This document shows positions 33,618-42,906 of a stretch of DNA of 64,000 nt, in pieces; within the stretch, counting starts at the first letter, position 1, and each line of letters starts with the position of its first letter. Position numbers and translations under genes: made by a program. Under the pieces are notes generated by a model. That model was given only the letters and a program-made list of their open reading frames with translations, did not search any database and was not told the DNA's origin. Origin of the DNA: an uncultured Flavobacteriaceae bacterium (GTDB lineage Bacteria; Bacteroidota; Bacteroidia; Flavobacteriales; Flavobacteriaceae); the NCBI GenBank assembly GCA_947502495.1, contig CANNAC010000004.1, positions 62,001-126,000 of the forward strand, given 5' to 3'.

Positions 33618-33697
33618 GGCGTTACCTAAAGGTCAGGCTTTCCGCTATATCTTTTTGCAGAAAAAGCAAAAAGTATGTCGCTGCAATCCTTAACGCA
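33618..33697 (+). repeat. Interspersed repeat GGCGTTACC...TTAACGC, copy 1
   Basis: About 80 bases: GGCGTTACC, AGGTCAGGCTTTCCGCT, a hairpin-like TTTTTGCAGAAAAAGCAAAAA, and GCTGCAATCCTTAACGC. Related copies at 46311-46387 (same strand) and 59749-59815 (opposite strand). Lies between the L28/L33 operon and ftsY. Confidence 0.75.
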
Positions 33698-33749
33698 GAA
33701 ATACGTGAAGCAACAACTTCACCACTAAATAACAAACAACAAAACAACG

Positions 33750-34724
33750 ATGAGTTTTTTTAAAAAAATATTTTCTTCAGAAAAAAAAGAAACATTAGAC
33801 AAAGGTTTAGAAAAATCTAGTGCTAATTTTTTAGGTAAGTTAAGCAAAGCAGTTGCTGGAAAATCTAAAGTAGATGATGACGTTTTAGATAATTTAGAAG
33901 AAGTACTAGTATCTAGTGATGTTGGTGTGAATACTACATTAAAGGTTATTACTCGAATTGAAGAACGTGTAGCTAAAGACAAATATTTAGGTACCGACGA
34001 GCTAAATAAAATACTTCGCGAAGAAATTGCAGCTTTATTAAGTGAAACACATTCTGGCGAAGAAACAGAATACACGATTCCTAAATTACCAAAGCAAGCA
34101 GACGGAAATAAAACACCTTATGTACTTATGGTAGTTGGTGTAAACGGAGTTGGTAAAACAACAACCATTGGTAAATTAGCATATCAGTTTAAAAAACAAG
34201 GACTACATGTAGTACTTGGTGCAGCAGATACTTTTCGTGCAGCAGCAATAGATCAATTACAAGTTTGGGCAGATCGCGTAGATGTGCCAATGATACGTCA
34301 AGAAATGGGAAGTGATCCAGCGTCTGTAGCCTTTGATGCTTTAGAATCTGGTGTAAAACAAAATGCAGATGTTATTATAATTGATACTGCAGGACGTTTA
34401 CACAATAAAATAAACTTGATGAATGAGCTTACTAAAGTAAAGCGTGTCATGCAAAAAGTAATTTTAGATGCGCCACATGATGTACTTTTAGTATTGGATG
34501 GTTCTACAGGACAAAATGCTTTTGAACAAGCAAAACAATTTACCGCAGCTACAGAAGTAACCAGTTTGGCAGTTACCAAATTAGATGGTACAGCAAAAGG
34601 AGGCGTTGTAATTGGTATTAGTGATCAATTTCAAATTCCAGTAAAATATATCGGAGTTGGAGAAGGTATTGAAGATCTTCAAGTATTTAATAAATTCGAA
34701 TTTGTGGATTCTTTCTTCAAGTAA
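33750..34724 (+). CDS. ftsY: Signal recognition particle receptor FtsY
   Basis: 324 residues. A short N-terminal domain (no long acidic A domain, as usual for Bacteroidota), then the NG GTPase: VVGVNGVGKTTTIGKLAYQF (P-loop), GAADTFRAAAIDQL, DTAGRLHNK, LDGSTGQNAFEQ, AVTKLDGTAKGG and the terminal VGEGIEDLQVF. It docks SRP-ribosome complexes at the inner membrane. Preceded by repeat copy 1 and closed by a strong hairpin. Confidence 0.98.
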   Translation: MSFFKKIFSSEKKETLDKGLEKSSANFLGKLSKAVAGKSKVDDDVLDNLEEVLVSSDVGVNTTLKVITRIEERVAKDKYLGTDELNKILREEIAALLSETHSGEETEYTIPKLPKQADGNKTPYVLMVVGVNGVGKTTTIGKLAYQFKKQGLHVVLGAADTFRAAAIDQLQVWADRVDVPMIRQEMGSDPASVAFDALESGVKQNADVIIIDTAGRLHNKINLMNELTKVKRVMQKVILDAPHDVLLVLDGSTGQNAFEQAKQFTAATEVTSLAVTKLDGTAKGGVVIGISDQFQIPVKYIGVGEGIEDLQVFNKFEFVDSFFK

Positions 34725-34742
34725 AAATAAATATTAGCATAT

Positions 34743-34782
34743 AAAAAAAAAGCCTTAAGAAATTTCTTAAGGCTTTTTTTTT
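34743..34782. terminator. Bidirectional terminator between ftsY and the FN3 lipoprotein gene
   Basis: 20-base perfect palindrome arms: nine A, GCCTTAAGAAA / TTTCTTAAGGC, nine T. Serves both convergent genes. Confidence 0.95.
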
Positions 34783-34797
34783 ATTTTTAAATATGTG

Positions 34798-35778
34798 CTA
34801 TTGCGCAGTAACAGTTACTGGTCCTGTCCAACCACTAAACCCATTAGTTCCACCACAATTGGCACGAACGAAAAAGTCATAAGCTTGTCCAGAATTAACA
34901 GTGGCAGATGTAATTCTAACACTATCATAAGATGTAGCAATAATACTTGCTGTAGAAGGATTAAAAGTTGTTCCAGCTATTATACGTGCAATTTCCCAAC
35001 TATTTTGCGAATCTGGGTGGCTCCATGAAAAATCAAAATATTTATTTCCATTAACATCTGTTCCTGTTCCATTAGATGTGAAATTAGCAGGGTCAATGCA
35101 ATTAGGGTTTGTAGGATTTTCTAAAGTACTATATGTAAAAGGACCAGTCCATGTACTATAACCACTTTGATCACAACTATTACGTACGTAAAAGTCGTAG
35201 GAAGTATCTGCATTTAATCCGTCAATTCTTTTGTAGCTTGGGTAGCTATCTGTAATGGTTTCTATTGTACCGTTACCAAAAGTAAATCCTTGTGTTCCAT
35301 ATTGAACTTGAGCACCACCATATTCACCATCAGACCAAGTTAAATCAATGTATTCATGTGTTACAGAGTCTGGGTATAAATCTACATCTAAATTAGTAGG
35401 AGCATTACAGTAAGGATTGTTTTCTAGAGTTACAAAAGAAAAAGGTCCAGCCCAATTACTGTAACCATTAGAATCATTACAAAATACTCTTGCATAAAAT
35501 GCATATTGGGTTTGGGCTTGTAAGTTCGTTACATCTGCATAGGTTTCCGGAATAGTTAAAGTGGTTCCATTACCTAGGCTAAATCCTAAAGTACCATATT
35601 CTACTTGGTATAAAGAAGAGTTTACATTAGTGTTCCAAGAAAGAGATGCTGTTGTATTCGTTAAATTGTTAACGTTTAGACCTCCAGGAGTAGAACAACT
35701 ATTGGAATCTCCAGAATCATCGCTTCCACAACCTAATATAAATAAAGAGATTGTCAATAATAAAATAATTTTTTTCAT
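34798..35778 (-). CDS. Lipoprotein with three fibronectin type III-like domains
   Basis: 326 residues. Lipobox LFILGCGSD, then three repeats of about 95-105 residues, each with the FN3 pattern. The first starts PGGLNVNNLTNTTASLSWNT, the second APTNLDVDLYPDSVTHEYIDLTWSD, the third DPANFTSNGTGTDVNGNKYFDFSWSH. Each ends with YDFYVRNSC/AFYARVFC followed by G-Y-S-W-x-GPFT. A paired Cys in each repeat may form disulfides. Probably anchored on the outer membrane with a binding or spacer role. Monocistronic. Confidence 0.88.
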   Translation of the reverse strand: MKKIILLLTISLFILGCGSDDSGDSNSCSTPGGLNVNNLTNTTASLSWNTNVNSSLYQVEYGTLGFSLGNGTTLTIPETYADVTNLQAQTQYAFYARVFCNDSNGYSNWAGPFSFVTLENNPYCNAPTNLDVDLYPDSVTHEYIDLTWSDGEYGGAQVQYGTQGFTFGNGTIETITDSYPSYKRIDGLNADTSYDFYVRNSCDQSGYSTWTGPFTYSTLENPTNPNCIDPANFTSNGTGTDVNGNKYFDFSWSHPDSQNSWEIARIIAGTTFNPSTASIIATSYDSVRITSATVNSGQAYDFFVRANCGGTNGFSGWTGPVTVTAQ

Positions 35779-35854
35779 AAAATATGTATAAGATTTTTCA
35801 GGCGCTAATATAGAGATTGCATCTAAATAAAAAAAATGGAAGTTTAAAGGGCTT

Positions 35855-36931
35855 TTAATTAGTGAATGCGCTTATTTTTTCCCAAAGATCATTATCAAAA
35901 GTAGAAAGCGCAAAGTTAGAATCCTCGGCAGCTTCTCCCATGCGAATAACCACTAATTTTTTGCTAGGGACTACATAGATTTTTTGGTCATTTTTACCTA
36001 AAGCAGCATACATGTCATTTGGTGCATTCGGAATTAACGATCCAAAAAAGACAGCTTGCGTTGCTGGTAAATGATAAGAAGGTTTTCCATTTAGCCACCA
36101 TAAATAACCATAAGATTGGTTTATACTTTGGGAAGTATTGGTAGCTTGGCTAAGATAATCTGGAGATACAATTTGCGTGTTTTCCCATTTTCCGTTGGCC
36201 GAAATTAGTAAACCAAATCGTGCCATGCTTCTGGTGGTGCTCCAATAAACACTTAAATCATTTAGAGATATCCAAGCTCCAGACATACCAATTTTATCTT
36301 TTAATTTGACATTAAAATAACTCGACCATGTTTGGTTACTTGCTTGTGCAACGACATCTTGTAATTTAACATATACATTATGGTACGCCCATCTCTGTCC
36401 GGCATCTGCAACATATTGTAGGTTTTCGGGAGAAACAGTATCACCTAAAGTATCGTCTAAACCCGAGTTCATGGATAATAGATGTTTGCAAGTAATTAAA
36501 TGCTCTTTGTCTAAAGAAGCGCTTGTCCAACCAGTTCCTAAATAATCGGATACTTTATCATTTATATGCAGTAATCCTTCGTCTTGAGCAATTCCCGTTA
36601 GTGTAGCGGTTAGCGTTTTTCCTGCACTTGCCCAATACCAGGAAGAAGTGGAGCTGTGGTCATCCATATAGTTTTCTACAACAATTCTTCCGTTGTAAAG
36701 CATAATAAAACCTTTGGTGTTTTTTTCTTCTAAAAAATCTAATAGAGGTTGAAGTTTGTTTTCATTCCAGCCAATATCAGAAATAGAAATAGTTTCCCAG
36801 GTATTGGATGCATTCGCAGGGAAATATATAGAAGTGTCATCGTGGTTCGTGTTTTCAATTACTTCATCTCCAGTAGCACAACTAAAAACACTGCAAATTG
36901 TAAATAATAATAGGGCTATTTTCGTTTTCAT
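35855..36931 (-). CDS. Beta-lactamase family serine hydrolase, lipoprotein
   Basis: 358 residues. Lipoprotein signal with Cys18 (VFSCATG). Class C beta-lactamase/PBP-like fold: the catalytic SxxK is SAGK (Ser102, Lys105) in WYWASAGKTLTATLTGIAQD, the second motif is YHN in QRWAYHNVYVKLQDV, and SYGYLWWLNG lies in the region preceding the third motif. A typical HxG third motif is not obvious (VVIRMGEA). Such proteins are esterases, peptidases or lactamases in the periplasm, and resistance is not implied. Monocistronic. Confidence 0.9.
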   Translation of the reverse strand: MKTKIALLLFTICSVFSCATGDEVIENTNHDDTSIYFPANASNTWETISISDIGWNENKLQPLLDFLEEKNTKGFIMLYNGRIVVENYMDDHSSTSSWYWASAGKTLTATLTGIAQDEGLLHINDKVSDYLGTGWTSASLDKEHLITCKHLLSMNSGLDDTLGDTVSPENLQYVADAGQRWAYHNVYVKLQDVVAQASNQTWSSYFNVKLKDKIGMSGAWISLNDLSVYWSTTRSMARFGLLISANGKWENTQIVSPDYLSQATNTSQSINQSYGYLWWLNGKPSYHLPATQAVFFGSLIPNAPNDMYAALGKNDQKIYVVPSKKLVVIRMGEAAEDSNFALSTFDNDLWEKISAFTN

Positions 36932-36984
36932 CTAGAGGTTTTAATTTAAGACGGTTAAATATATAAAAGGTTTAATTAAGGTTG

Positions 36985-36992
36985 TATATTTG
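36985..36992 (+). promoter_or_regulatory. -7 promoter box for rimO
   Basis: TATATTTG, exact match, about 52 bases before the ATG. -33 element not evident. Confidence 0.5.
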
Positions 36993-37043
36993 CAGCCTGA
37001 AAAAAGGTAGTATTAATTAACTAGATTCCCGTTTTTATGGGAA

Positions 37044-38351
37044 ATGAATATGAGAACAAAGACGCTTAAGAAAAATAAAATCAACGTTATTACTTTAGGA
37101 TGCAGTAAAAATGTATACGATAGTGAGGTGTTAATGGGGCAACTAAAAGCCAACGGAAAAGAGGTTGTTCATGAAGAGGAAGGAAATATAGTAGTTATAA
37201 ATACCTGTGGTTTTATTAATAATGCGAAGGAAGAAAGTGTGAATACTATTCTTGATTTCATGCAGAAAAAGGAAGCTGGAGAAGTAGATAAAGTATTTGT
37301 TACTGGTTGTCTTTCGGAAAGATATAAACCAGATTTACAAAAAGAAATTCCTAATGTAGATGCCTATTTTGGTACTACAGAATTACCAGGCTTATTAAAA
37401 GCTTTGGGTGCAGATTATAAACATGAGTTAATTGGAGAACGTTTAACTACAACGCCAAAAAACTATGCATATTTAAAAATTGCGGAAGGTTGTGATAGAC
37501 CTTGTAGTTTTTGTGCAATCCCGTTAATGCGTGGAAAACATAAAAGTACACCAATAGAAGCCTTGGTTATTGAAGCTGAAAAATTAGCAGCAAATGGCGT
37601 TAAAGAACTTATTCTTATTGCACAAGATTTAACCTATTACGGTTTAGATATTTATAAAAAACGAAACTTAGCCGAACTCCTAGAAAACTTAGTAAAGGTG
37701 GAAGGTATTGAGTGGATTCGTTTGCATTATGCATTTCCAACAGGATTTCCTTTAGATGTGTTAGATGTTATGAATCGCGAGCCTAAAGTTTGTAACTATT
37801 TAGATATTCCGTTACAGCATATTTCCGATAATATTTTAAAAAGTATGCGTCGTGGTACCACCAAAGAAAAAACGACGAAGCTAATTGGTCAATTCCGGGA
37901 AGCGGTTCCAAATATGACGATTAGAACAACGCTAATTGTTGGTTATCCTGGTGAAACCGAAGAAAATTTCCAAGAATTAAAACAATGGGTGCAAGATATG
38001 CGTTTTGAACGTTTAGGTTGTTTTACCTATTCGCATGAAGAAAACACACACGCTTTTAATTTAGAAGATGATGTGCCTCAAGAAGTGAAAACGGATAGAG
38101 CAAACCAAATTATGGAAATTCAATCTCAAATTTCTTGGGAATTGAATCAGCAAAAAGTTGGTCAAGAATTAAAAGTGGTTATCGATAGAAAAGAAGGAAA
38201 CTACTTTGTGGGTAGAACAGAATTTGATTCTCCAGATGTAGATAACGAAGTACGTATTGATGCAACAAAAACGTATTTAAAAACAGCAGAATTTGTAACG
38301 GTTAAAATTACAGAAGCAGAAGATTTTGATCTTTATGGTGAAGTGATTTAA
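37044..38351 (+). CDS. rimO: Ribosomal protein S12 methylthiotransferase RimO
   Basis: 435 residues (a second ATG at 37050 gives 433). UPF0004 domain Cys residues in TLGCSKN, INTCGFI and VTGCLSERY, which bind the auxiliary Fe-S cluster. Radical SAM CxxxCxxC in EGCDRPCSFCAIP, then PLMRGKHKS and the GTTKEKT and TLIVGYPGETEE stretches. C-terminal TRAM domain. It adds a methylthio group to the conserved Asp of ribosomal protein S12. The leader carries a degenerate repeat GATTCCCGTTTTTATGGGAA at 37023. Closed by a strong hairpin. Confidence 0.97.
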   Translation: MNMRTKTLKKNKINVITLGCSKNVYDSEVLMGQLKANGKEVVHEEEGNIVVINTCGFINNAKEESVNTILDFMQKKEAGEVDKVFVTGCLSERYKPDLQKEIPNVDAYFGTTELPGLLKALGADYKHELIGERLTTTPKNYAYLKIAEGCDRPCSFCAIPLMRGKHKSTPIEALVIEAEKLAANGVKELILIAQDLTYYGLDIYKKRNLAELLENLVKVEGIEWIRLHYAFPTGFPLDVLDVMNREPKVCNYLDIPLQHISDNILKSMRRGTTKEKTTKLIGQFREAVPNMTIRTTLIVGYPGETEENFQELKQWVQDMRFERLGCFTYSHEENTHAFNLEDDVPQEVKTDRANQIMEIQSQISWELNQQKVGQELKVVIDRKEGNYFVGRTEFDSPDVDNEVRIDATKTYLKTAEFVTVKITEAEDFDLYGEVI

Positions 38352-38370
38352 TTAAAAAAGATACTTTAAA

Positions 38371-38402
38371 AAAAGGCAAGCTATTAGCTTGCCTTTTTTT
38401 TT
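38371..38402 (+). terminator. Terminator of rimO
   Basis: 11-bp stem AAAAGGCAAGC / GCTTGCCTTTT, 5-base loop, long T-run. Confidence 0.95.
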
Positions 38403-38598
38403 GCTTTAAACTAGTGTAGTATTGGTTATACTAGACGTTAAGTAGGTACTAAAAGCGCTGTTTTTTAACAGAGTAATTAATGTTTAAACTGTTAACAAAA
38501 TGTTAAAACGGTTTATTTTTAAAACCCTAACATTTCTTTCTTCGTAGGTATTAGGCCTTTGCTAATAAGGCATAATGTTTAACTAATACCAATAACCA

Positions 38599-41500
38599 AT
38601 GAATAAAAAAATTACACTAATGTTTGCTATAATAGTAGCAAGTATTGCAACAAACAACATGTTTGCACAAGTCGTTACTAGTGGTGCAGATGATGGATCA
38701 GACGGAACGTTACGTCAAGAAATACTAGATACACCAGTAGGTGGTGAAATTACTTTTACTGGTACCATTGAAGTGCTTTTAACCATGGGAGAACTTCTAA
38801 TAGATAAAGAGCTTACTATTACTGGTCCTGCTTCTATAGATGCCAATAACACGAGCCGAATATTTAATATTACTAATGGACCTGTAACATTAAATAATGT
38901 ATTGTTAACCAATGGAGAGGCGGATAACGGCGGAGCTATTTATACCACTTCTGCATTAACAATTAATAATTCTGAAATCACTGAAAATATTGCCAACGGA
39001 GCTTCAGGTTCAGGTGGTGGAATATTTATTGGTGTTAATGGTGCTTTGGTTGTAAATAATTCAACAATTTCATCCAACTTAGCGAATAGAGCTGGAGGAG
39101 GAATCGAAGACCAATCTGGTGTTGGTTTAGGGGTAACACTTAATAATGTTAATTTAAATGATAATAATGCGGGAGTATCACCAGCTATTGCTGCACCAGG
39201 AAATGGTGGTGGATTACATATCACTGGTCCTGGAGATGCTATAATAACAGGAGGTACCGTTATAGGAAATTTAGCAGGTTCCGAAGGTGGTGGTTTATGG
39301 AATGGTTCTGGAAGCATGACCGTAGATAATGTTATGATTAATGATAATGATGCCCAAGGTGCTGCTAGCGATAATGGTGGTGGTGGAATCTTCAATAATG
39401 GAGGTGCTTTGGTTGTGCAAAACGGAACGACAATAAGCAATAATATGGCATCTGGAACATTAGGTTCTGGAGGTGGTATTTTTACACTAACGCCAGGTAC
39501 CATTAATGTAAACGGAATAACGATTGCTAATAATACCGCAAATCGAGCTGGTGGTGGAATCGAAATCAGCTCTGTAGGTGGTGAAACTTATGCTTTTAAT
39601 AATGTAACCTTAGACGGAAATATAGTAAATAGTCCTGCGCCTGGAAATGGAGGTGGTCTTCATATTTCTGGTGCTGGTAATGTGAATTATAATTGGGGTG
39701 CTGTAATAAATAATACTGCTTTTGAAGGTGGTGGATTATGGAATGGATCTGGAACTATGATTGTAACAGGAACCATGTTTACTAATAATACAGCCAATGG
39801 TAGTGCTACTGGTGGTGGTGCTTTATTTAATAATGGCGGAACGCTTATAATAGACGGATCTACTACAATGACAGGGAATATTGCAATAGGAACAACTCCT
39901 GGAGGTCGTGGGGGAGCGATATTTAATAATGTTGGAGGAATGATTACTATTGCTCCTGGATTAATTATTTCTGGTAACTATGCAAGTCGTGCTGGTGGAG
40001 CAATAGAAGATAGCTCTAACGGTAACTTAAATTTAAATGGTGTAACCTTAATTGGTAATTCTGCTGGAGTGGATATCGGTTTAGGTGCAATGGCTAATCC
40101 AGGAAATGGAGGAGCAATTCACTTATCTGGTACTACTAATGCGAGTATTTTAAATAGTGTTATTTCCGGTAATTTTGCTGCTCGAGAAGGTGGAGGATTA
40201 TGGAATAATGCTGGTACTATGGTAGTTGATGCATCTACTTTAGATAACAATGGTGCTCAAGGAACAAGCGCAGATGATGGTGGAGGAGCAATCTTCAATA
40301 ATGGAGGGACACTTACAGTTCAAAACGGAACAGTAATAACTAATAATACAGCGACTGGTACATCAGGTTCAGGTGGAGGAATTTTATCTACTACAGGAGA
40401 TGTAACTATTACAGATTCAGAAATAACAATGAATACATCCAACCGTGCTGGTGGCGGAATCGAATTAATTGAAGGGACTTTAAATAGTAACAATGCAATA
40501 GTAAATGGAAATACTACAGGATCTGCACCTGGAAATGGTGGCGGACTTCATATTACTGGAACTGCAGATGCTAATATTATAGGAGGAACATTTAATAATA
40601 ATGTTGCTGCTCGTGAAGGTGGCGGACTATGGAATGGAACAGGAATAATGACTGTCGATGGAGTGATTATCGATGCAAACATTGCAAGTGGATCTGCAGC
40701 AGATGATGGTGGTGCAGGAATATTCAACAATGGAGGAACATTAAATGTGGTTAACGGAACTATGGTTTCGAATAATATGGCGACTGGAACTTCTGCCTCT
40801 GGTGGTGGTTTATTAAGTACTGCAGGAGATGTAAGTATTATGAACTCAACCTTTGATACTAATGCAGCAAATAGAGCTGGTGGAGCAATTGAAATAATAG
40901 ATGGTACTTTAACTTTTACAAATTCTACGATGTGGAATAATGATGTAAACGGAACTGCAGGAACTGCAGCACCTGGAAATGGTGGTGGATTACATATTAC
41001 AGGAACAAGTGGAACGGTAACGATTAATACAAGTACAATCTCCGGAAACGCTGCAGCAAATGAAGGTGGTGGTTTATGGAATCAAAACGGAACAGTAATG
41101 ACTGTTTCTATGTCTACAATAGATAATAATATGTCTGGTGAAGGTGGTGGAATCTACAATAACACAGGATCTATTACCAATGTTATGACGAGTACCATTT
41201 CTGGGAATACGGCATCTGTTTCTGGTGGCGGACTTTCAAATAATGGAGCTGTTTTAGATCTTAATGCAGTAACGGTAGTTATGAATACGACTTCCGGAAG
41301 TGGAGGAGGAATCGATGCGGTTAATACGGTAACTTTAAAGAATAGTATTGTCGCTTTAAATGCTGCTGCTTCTGGAATGGATGTTTCCGGAATGTTTACT
41401 TCTAGTGATTATAACCTAATAGGAACAGATGATTTATCTGTATTTACTGCACAAACAAATGATTTAGAAGGAGTAGATCCTATAGTTGGCCCTTTACAAG

Positions 41501-41913
41501 ATAATGGCGGAAGCACATTAACACATCAAATATTAAATGGTTCTCCAGCATTTGATGCTGCAGATAGTGCAGATACTTTTGTAGATCAGATTGGTCAAAG
41601 TGTTTTTGGTACATCTCGTGATATTGGTGCTTATGAGGCTCAGGCAACCTTATCTATTGAAGATTTTAACCAAGTATCTGTATTAAGCATATATCCAAAT
41701 CCTTCCAATGGAGCATTTAATATTGTTTTAAAAGATGCGATTTCAGGAGATGTAGATGTACAAATTAATGCTATAACTGGAGCAGTTATTAAACAAATGA
41801 AATTGAATAATGGTTTGAATACCGTTAATCTTAAAGGATTTGCTTCTGGTATTTATATTATAAATATTAAAACAGAAACAAGTACTTCTGCACATAAAAT
41901 TGTGTTACAATAG
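38599..41913 (+). CDS. Large beta-helix repeat surface protein with type IX secretion sorting domain
   Basis: 1104 residues. Signal peptide ending MFAQ, then GADDGSDGTLRQEIL, the start motif seen in choice-of-anchor/polymorphic outer-membrane-like proteins. From about 105 to 980 the chain is Gly/Asn/Thr-rich parallel beta-helix built of five units of about 143-154 residues. Each unit contains NRAGGGIE (at 163, 315, 464, 615, 758), PGNGGGLHI and GGGLWNGSG (GGGLWN at 230, 377, 531, 674, 823). The C-terminus (about 1025-1104) is a type A T9SS domain: LSIYPNPSNGAFNI ... GLNTVNLKGFASGIYIINI ... HKIVLQ. Exported and attached to the cell surface, probably an adhesin. The DNA repeats invite copy-number change. 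Monocistronic. Confidence 0.93.
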   Translation: MNKKITLMFAIIVASIATNNMFAQVVTSGADDGSDGTLRQEILDTPVGGEITFTGTIEVLLTMGELLIDKELTITGPASIDANNTSRIFNITNGPVTLNNVLLTNGEADNGGAIYTTSALTINNSEITENIANGASGSGGGIFIGVNGALVVNNSTISSNLANRAGGGIEDQSGVGLGVTLNNVNLNDNNAGVSPAIAAPGNGGGLHITGPGDAIITGGTVIGNLAGSEGGGLWNGSGSMTVDNVMINDNDAQGAASDNGGGGIFNNGGALVVQNGTTISNNMASGTLGSGGGIFTLTPGTINVNGITIANNTANRAGGGIEISSVGGETYAFNNVTLDGNIVNSPAPGNGGGLHISGAGNVNYNWGAVINNTAFEGGGLWNGSGTMIVTGTMFTNNTANGSATGGGALFNNGGTLIIDGSTTMTGNIAIGTTPGGRGGAIFNNVGGMITIAPGLIISGNYASRAGGAIEDSSNGNLNLNGVTLIGNSAGVDIGLGAMANPGNGGAIHLSGTTNASILNSVISGNFAAREGGGLWNNAGTMVVDASTLDNNGAQGTSADDGGGAIFNNGGTLTVQNGTVITNNTATGTSGSGGGILSTTGDVTITDSEITMNTSNRAGGGIELIEGTLNSNNAIVNGNTTGSAPGNGGGLHITGTADANIIGGTFNNNVAAREGGGLWNGTGIMTVDGVIIDANIASGSAADDGGAGIFNNGGTLNVVNGTMVSNNMATGTSASGGGLLSTAGDVSIMNSTFDTNAANRAGGAIEIIDGTLTFTNSTMWNNDVNGTAGTAAPGNGGGLHITGTSGTVTINTSTISGNAAANEGGGLWNQNGTVMTVSMSTIDNNMSGEGGGIYNNTGSITNVMTSTISGNTASVSGGGLSNNGAVLDLNAVTVVMNTTSGSGGGIDAVNTVTLKNSIVALNAAASGMDVSGMFTSSDYNLIGTDDLSVFTAQTNDLEGVDPIVGPLQDNGGSTLTHQILNGSPAFDAADSADTFVDQIGQSVFGTSRDIGAYEAQATLSIEDFNQVSVLSIYPNPSNGAFNIVLKDAISGDVDVQINAITGAVIKQMKLNNGLNTVNLKGFASGIYIINIKTETSTSAHKIVLQ

Positions 41914-41941
41914 TTTTAATTAGAAATACGAGTCTTAAAGT

Positions 41942-41972
41942 AAAAAAGCCATCTCTAGAGATGGCTTTTTTT
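41942..41972. terminator. Bidirectional terminator after the repeat protein
   Basis: Palindrome AAAAAAGCCATCTC-TA-GAGATGGCTTTTTT. Shared with the convergent SGNH hydrolase gene. Confidence 0.93.
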
Positions 41973-41997
41973 TATATAATATTTGTACTGTAAATCG

Positions 41998-42756
41998 TTA
42001 TTTTTCTAGATTCTCGACAATAGCTTCAAAGTATCTGTTTGCAATTTCTTTTGCTCCTAATTCGTTGTAATGTAAATTATCTGCCATATAAGCATCGGTC
42101 CAATTAGTAGACATGTCTACAAGAATTACTTTAGAAGAATCATTGGTTTGCTCATTAGCAACTGTGGCAAGACTTTCAATAAAAGAGTTATATACAACAA
42201 TACCTTCTGGTGTCATCACATTGGATCTTCCAGGAGCAATACGTTCTAAAAATATAGTGATATTCGCATTGCTGTTTTGTAAAATATCGATGGTTTGGTT
42301 AATGTTATCTATTATTTCTTCAATAGGAATATTTCTAACTAAATCATTTCCGCCAATACCCAATAAAACAACATCAGGAATTCCTACATCTTCAATAACA
42401 TCTTCTATGTTTTCTAAAAGGTCTTCGCTTTTAAACCCACCAATACCTTCGTGATCTGGATCAAAAGATTTTCCTAGTAATTCAGGATAAGAAGTGTTGT
42501 CATTTTGTGTACCAATATAATCGATGTTCCATTGGTTAGAGATCAAGTCTTTCCATAAATCATATCGGTAACTTACCGAGTTGCTAGTAGCGCCTTCCAC
42601 TCTAGAATCTCCTAATGGCATAATGGTAATAGCATTATTAGTATTAACATTATTTTGTGTAAAAGTATTAGAATTTTCTTCATTTTTGTGACAGTCTTGT
42701 AAAGCGAAGAATGTGGTTAAAAGAAGAAACGGAAAAAAAATAGCTGCTTTTTTCAT
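41998..42756 (-). CDS. SGNH/GDSL-family hydrolase, exported
   Basis: 252 residues. Signal peptide followed by an Asn/Thr-rich linker. The Cys in LQDCHK is not a good lipobox (Asp before Cys). Catalytic blocks: ITIMPLGDSRVEG (nucleophile Ser51, block I), the Gly of block II within EGIGGFKSEDLL, LGIGGNDLV (block III Asn) and ADNLHYNELGAKEIA (Asp226, His229, block V). A periplasmic or secreted esterase, for example a deacetylase of polysaccharide. The substrate is unknown. Monocistronic. Confidence 0.9.
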   Translation of the reverse strand: MKKAAIFFPFLLLTTFFALQDCHKNEENSNTFTQNNVNTNNAITIMPLGDSRVEGATSNSVSYRYDLWKDLISNQWNIDYIGTQNDNTSYPELLGKSFDPDHEGIGGFKSEDLLENIEDVIEDVGIPDVVLLGIGGNDLVRNIPIEEIIDNINQTIDILQNSNANITIFLERIAPGRSNVMTPEGIVVYNSFIESLATVANEQTNDSSKVILVDMSTNWTDAYMADNLHYNELGAKEIANRYFEAIVENLEK

Positions 42757-42906
42757 TAAAAATATTTTAAGGACGAATAGTTTTAAGAGACTAAAGATAA
42801 GTTATTTCCTTTTTATTTTGTTTTATTAGGTATAAAAGTGAAAATAAAATATCTCAAAATTAAAGAATAAAACACTGTATCTTTACATAAAATATTGAAG
42901 TTTACT

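Noticed and set aside
35855-36931. Antibiotic-resistance beta-lactamase
   Set aside because: The SxxK and YxN motifs show only the serine-hydrolase fold shared by esterases and peptidases. The third motif is atypical, so a resistance role is not supported.
38940-39503. 187-codon open frame on the minus strand inside the beta-helix gene
   Set aside because: Its Pro/Ile/Val-rich translation is the antisense of Gly/Asn/Thr codon repeats. The plus-strand protein has a signal peptide, regular repeats and a T9SS domain, so the antisense frame is a shadow.
38599-41913. Regular repeats that could be mistaken for a CRISPR array or satellite
   Set aside because: The repeats are in-frame protein repeats of about 150 residues in an uninterrupted coding sequence. 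There are no short identical repeats with unique spacers and no cas genes.
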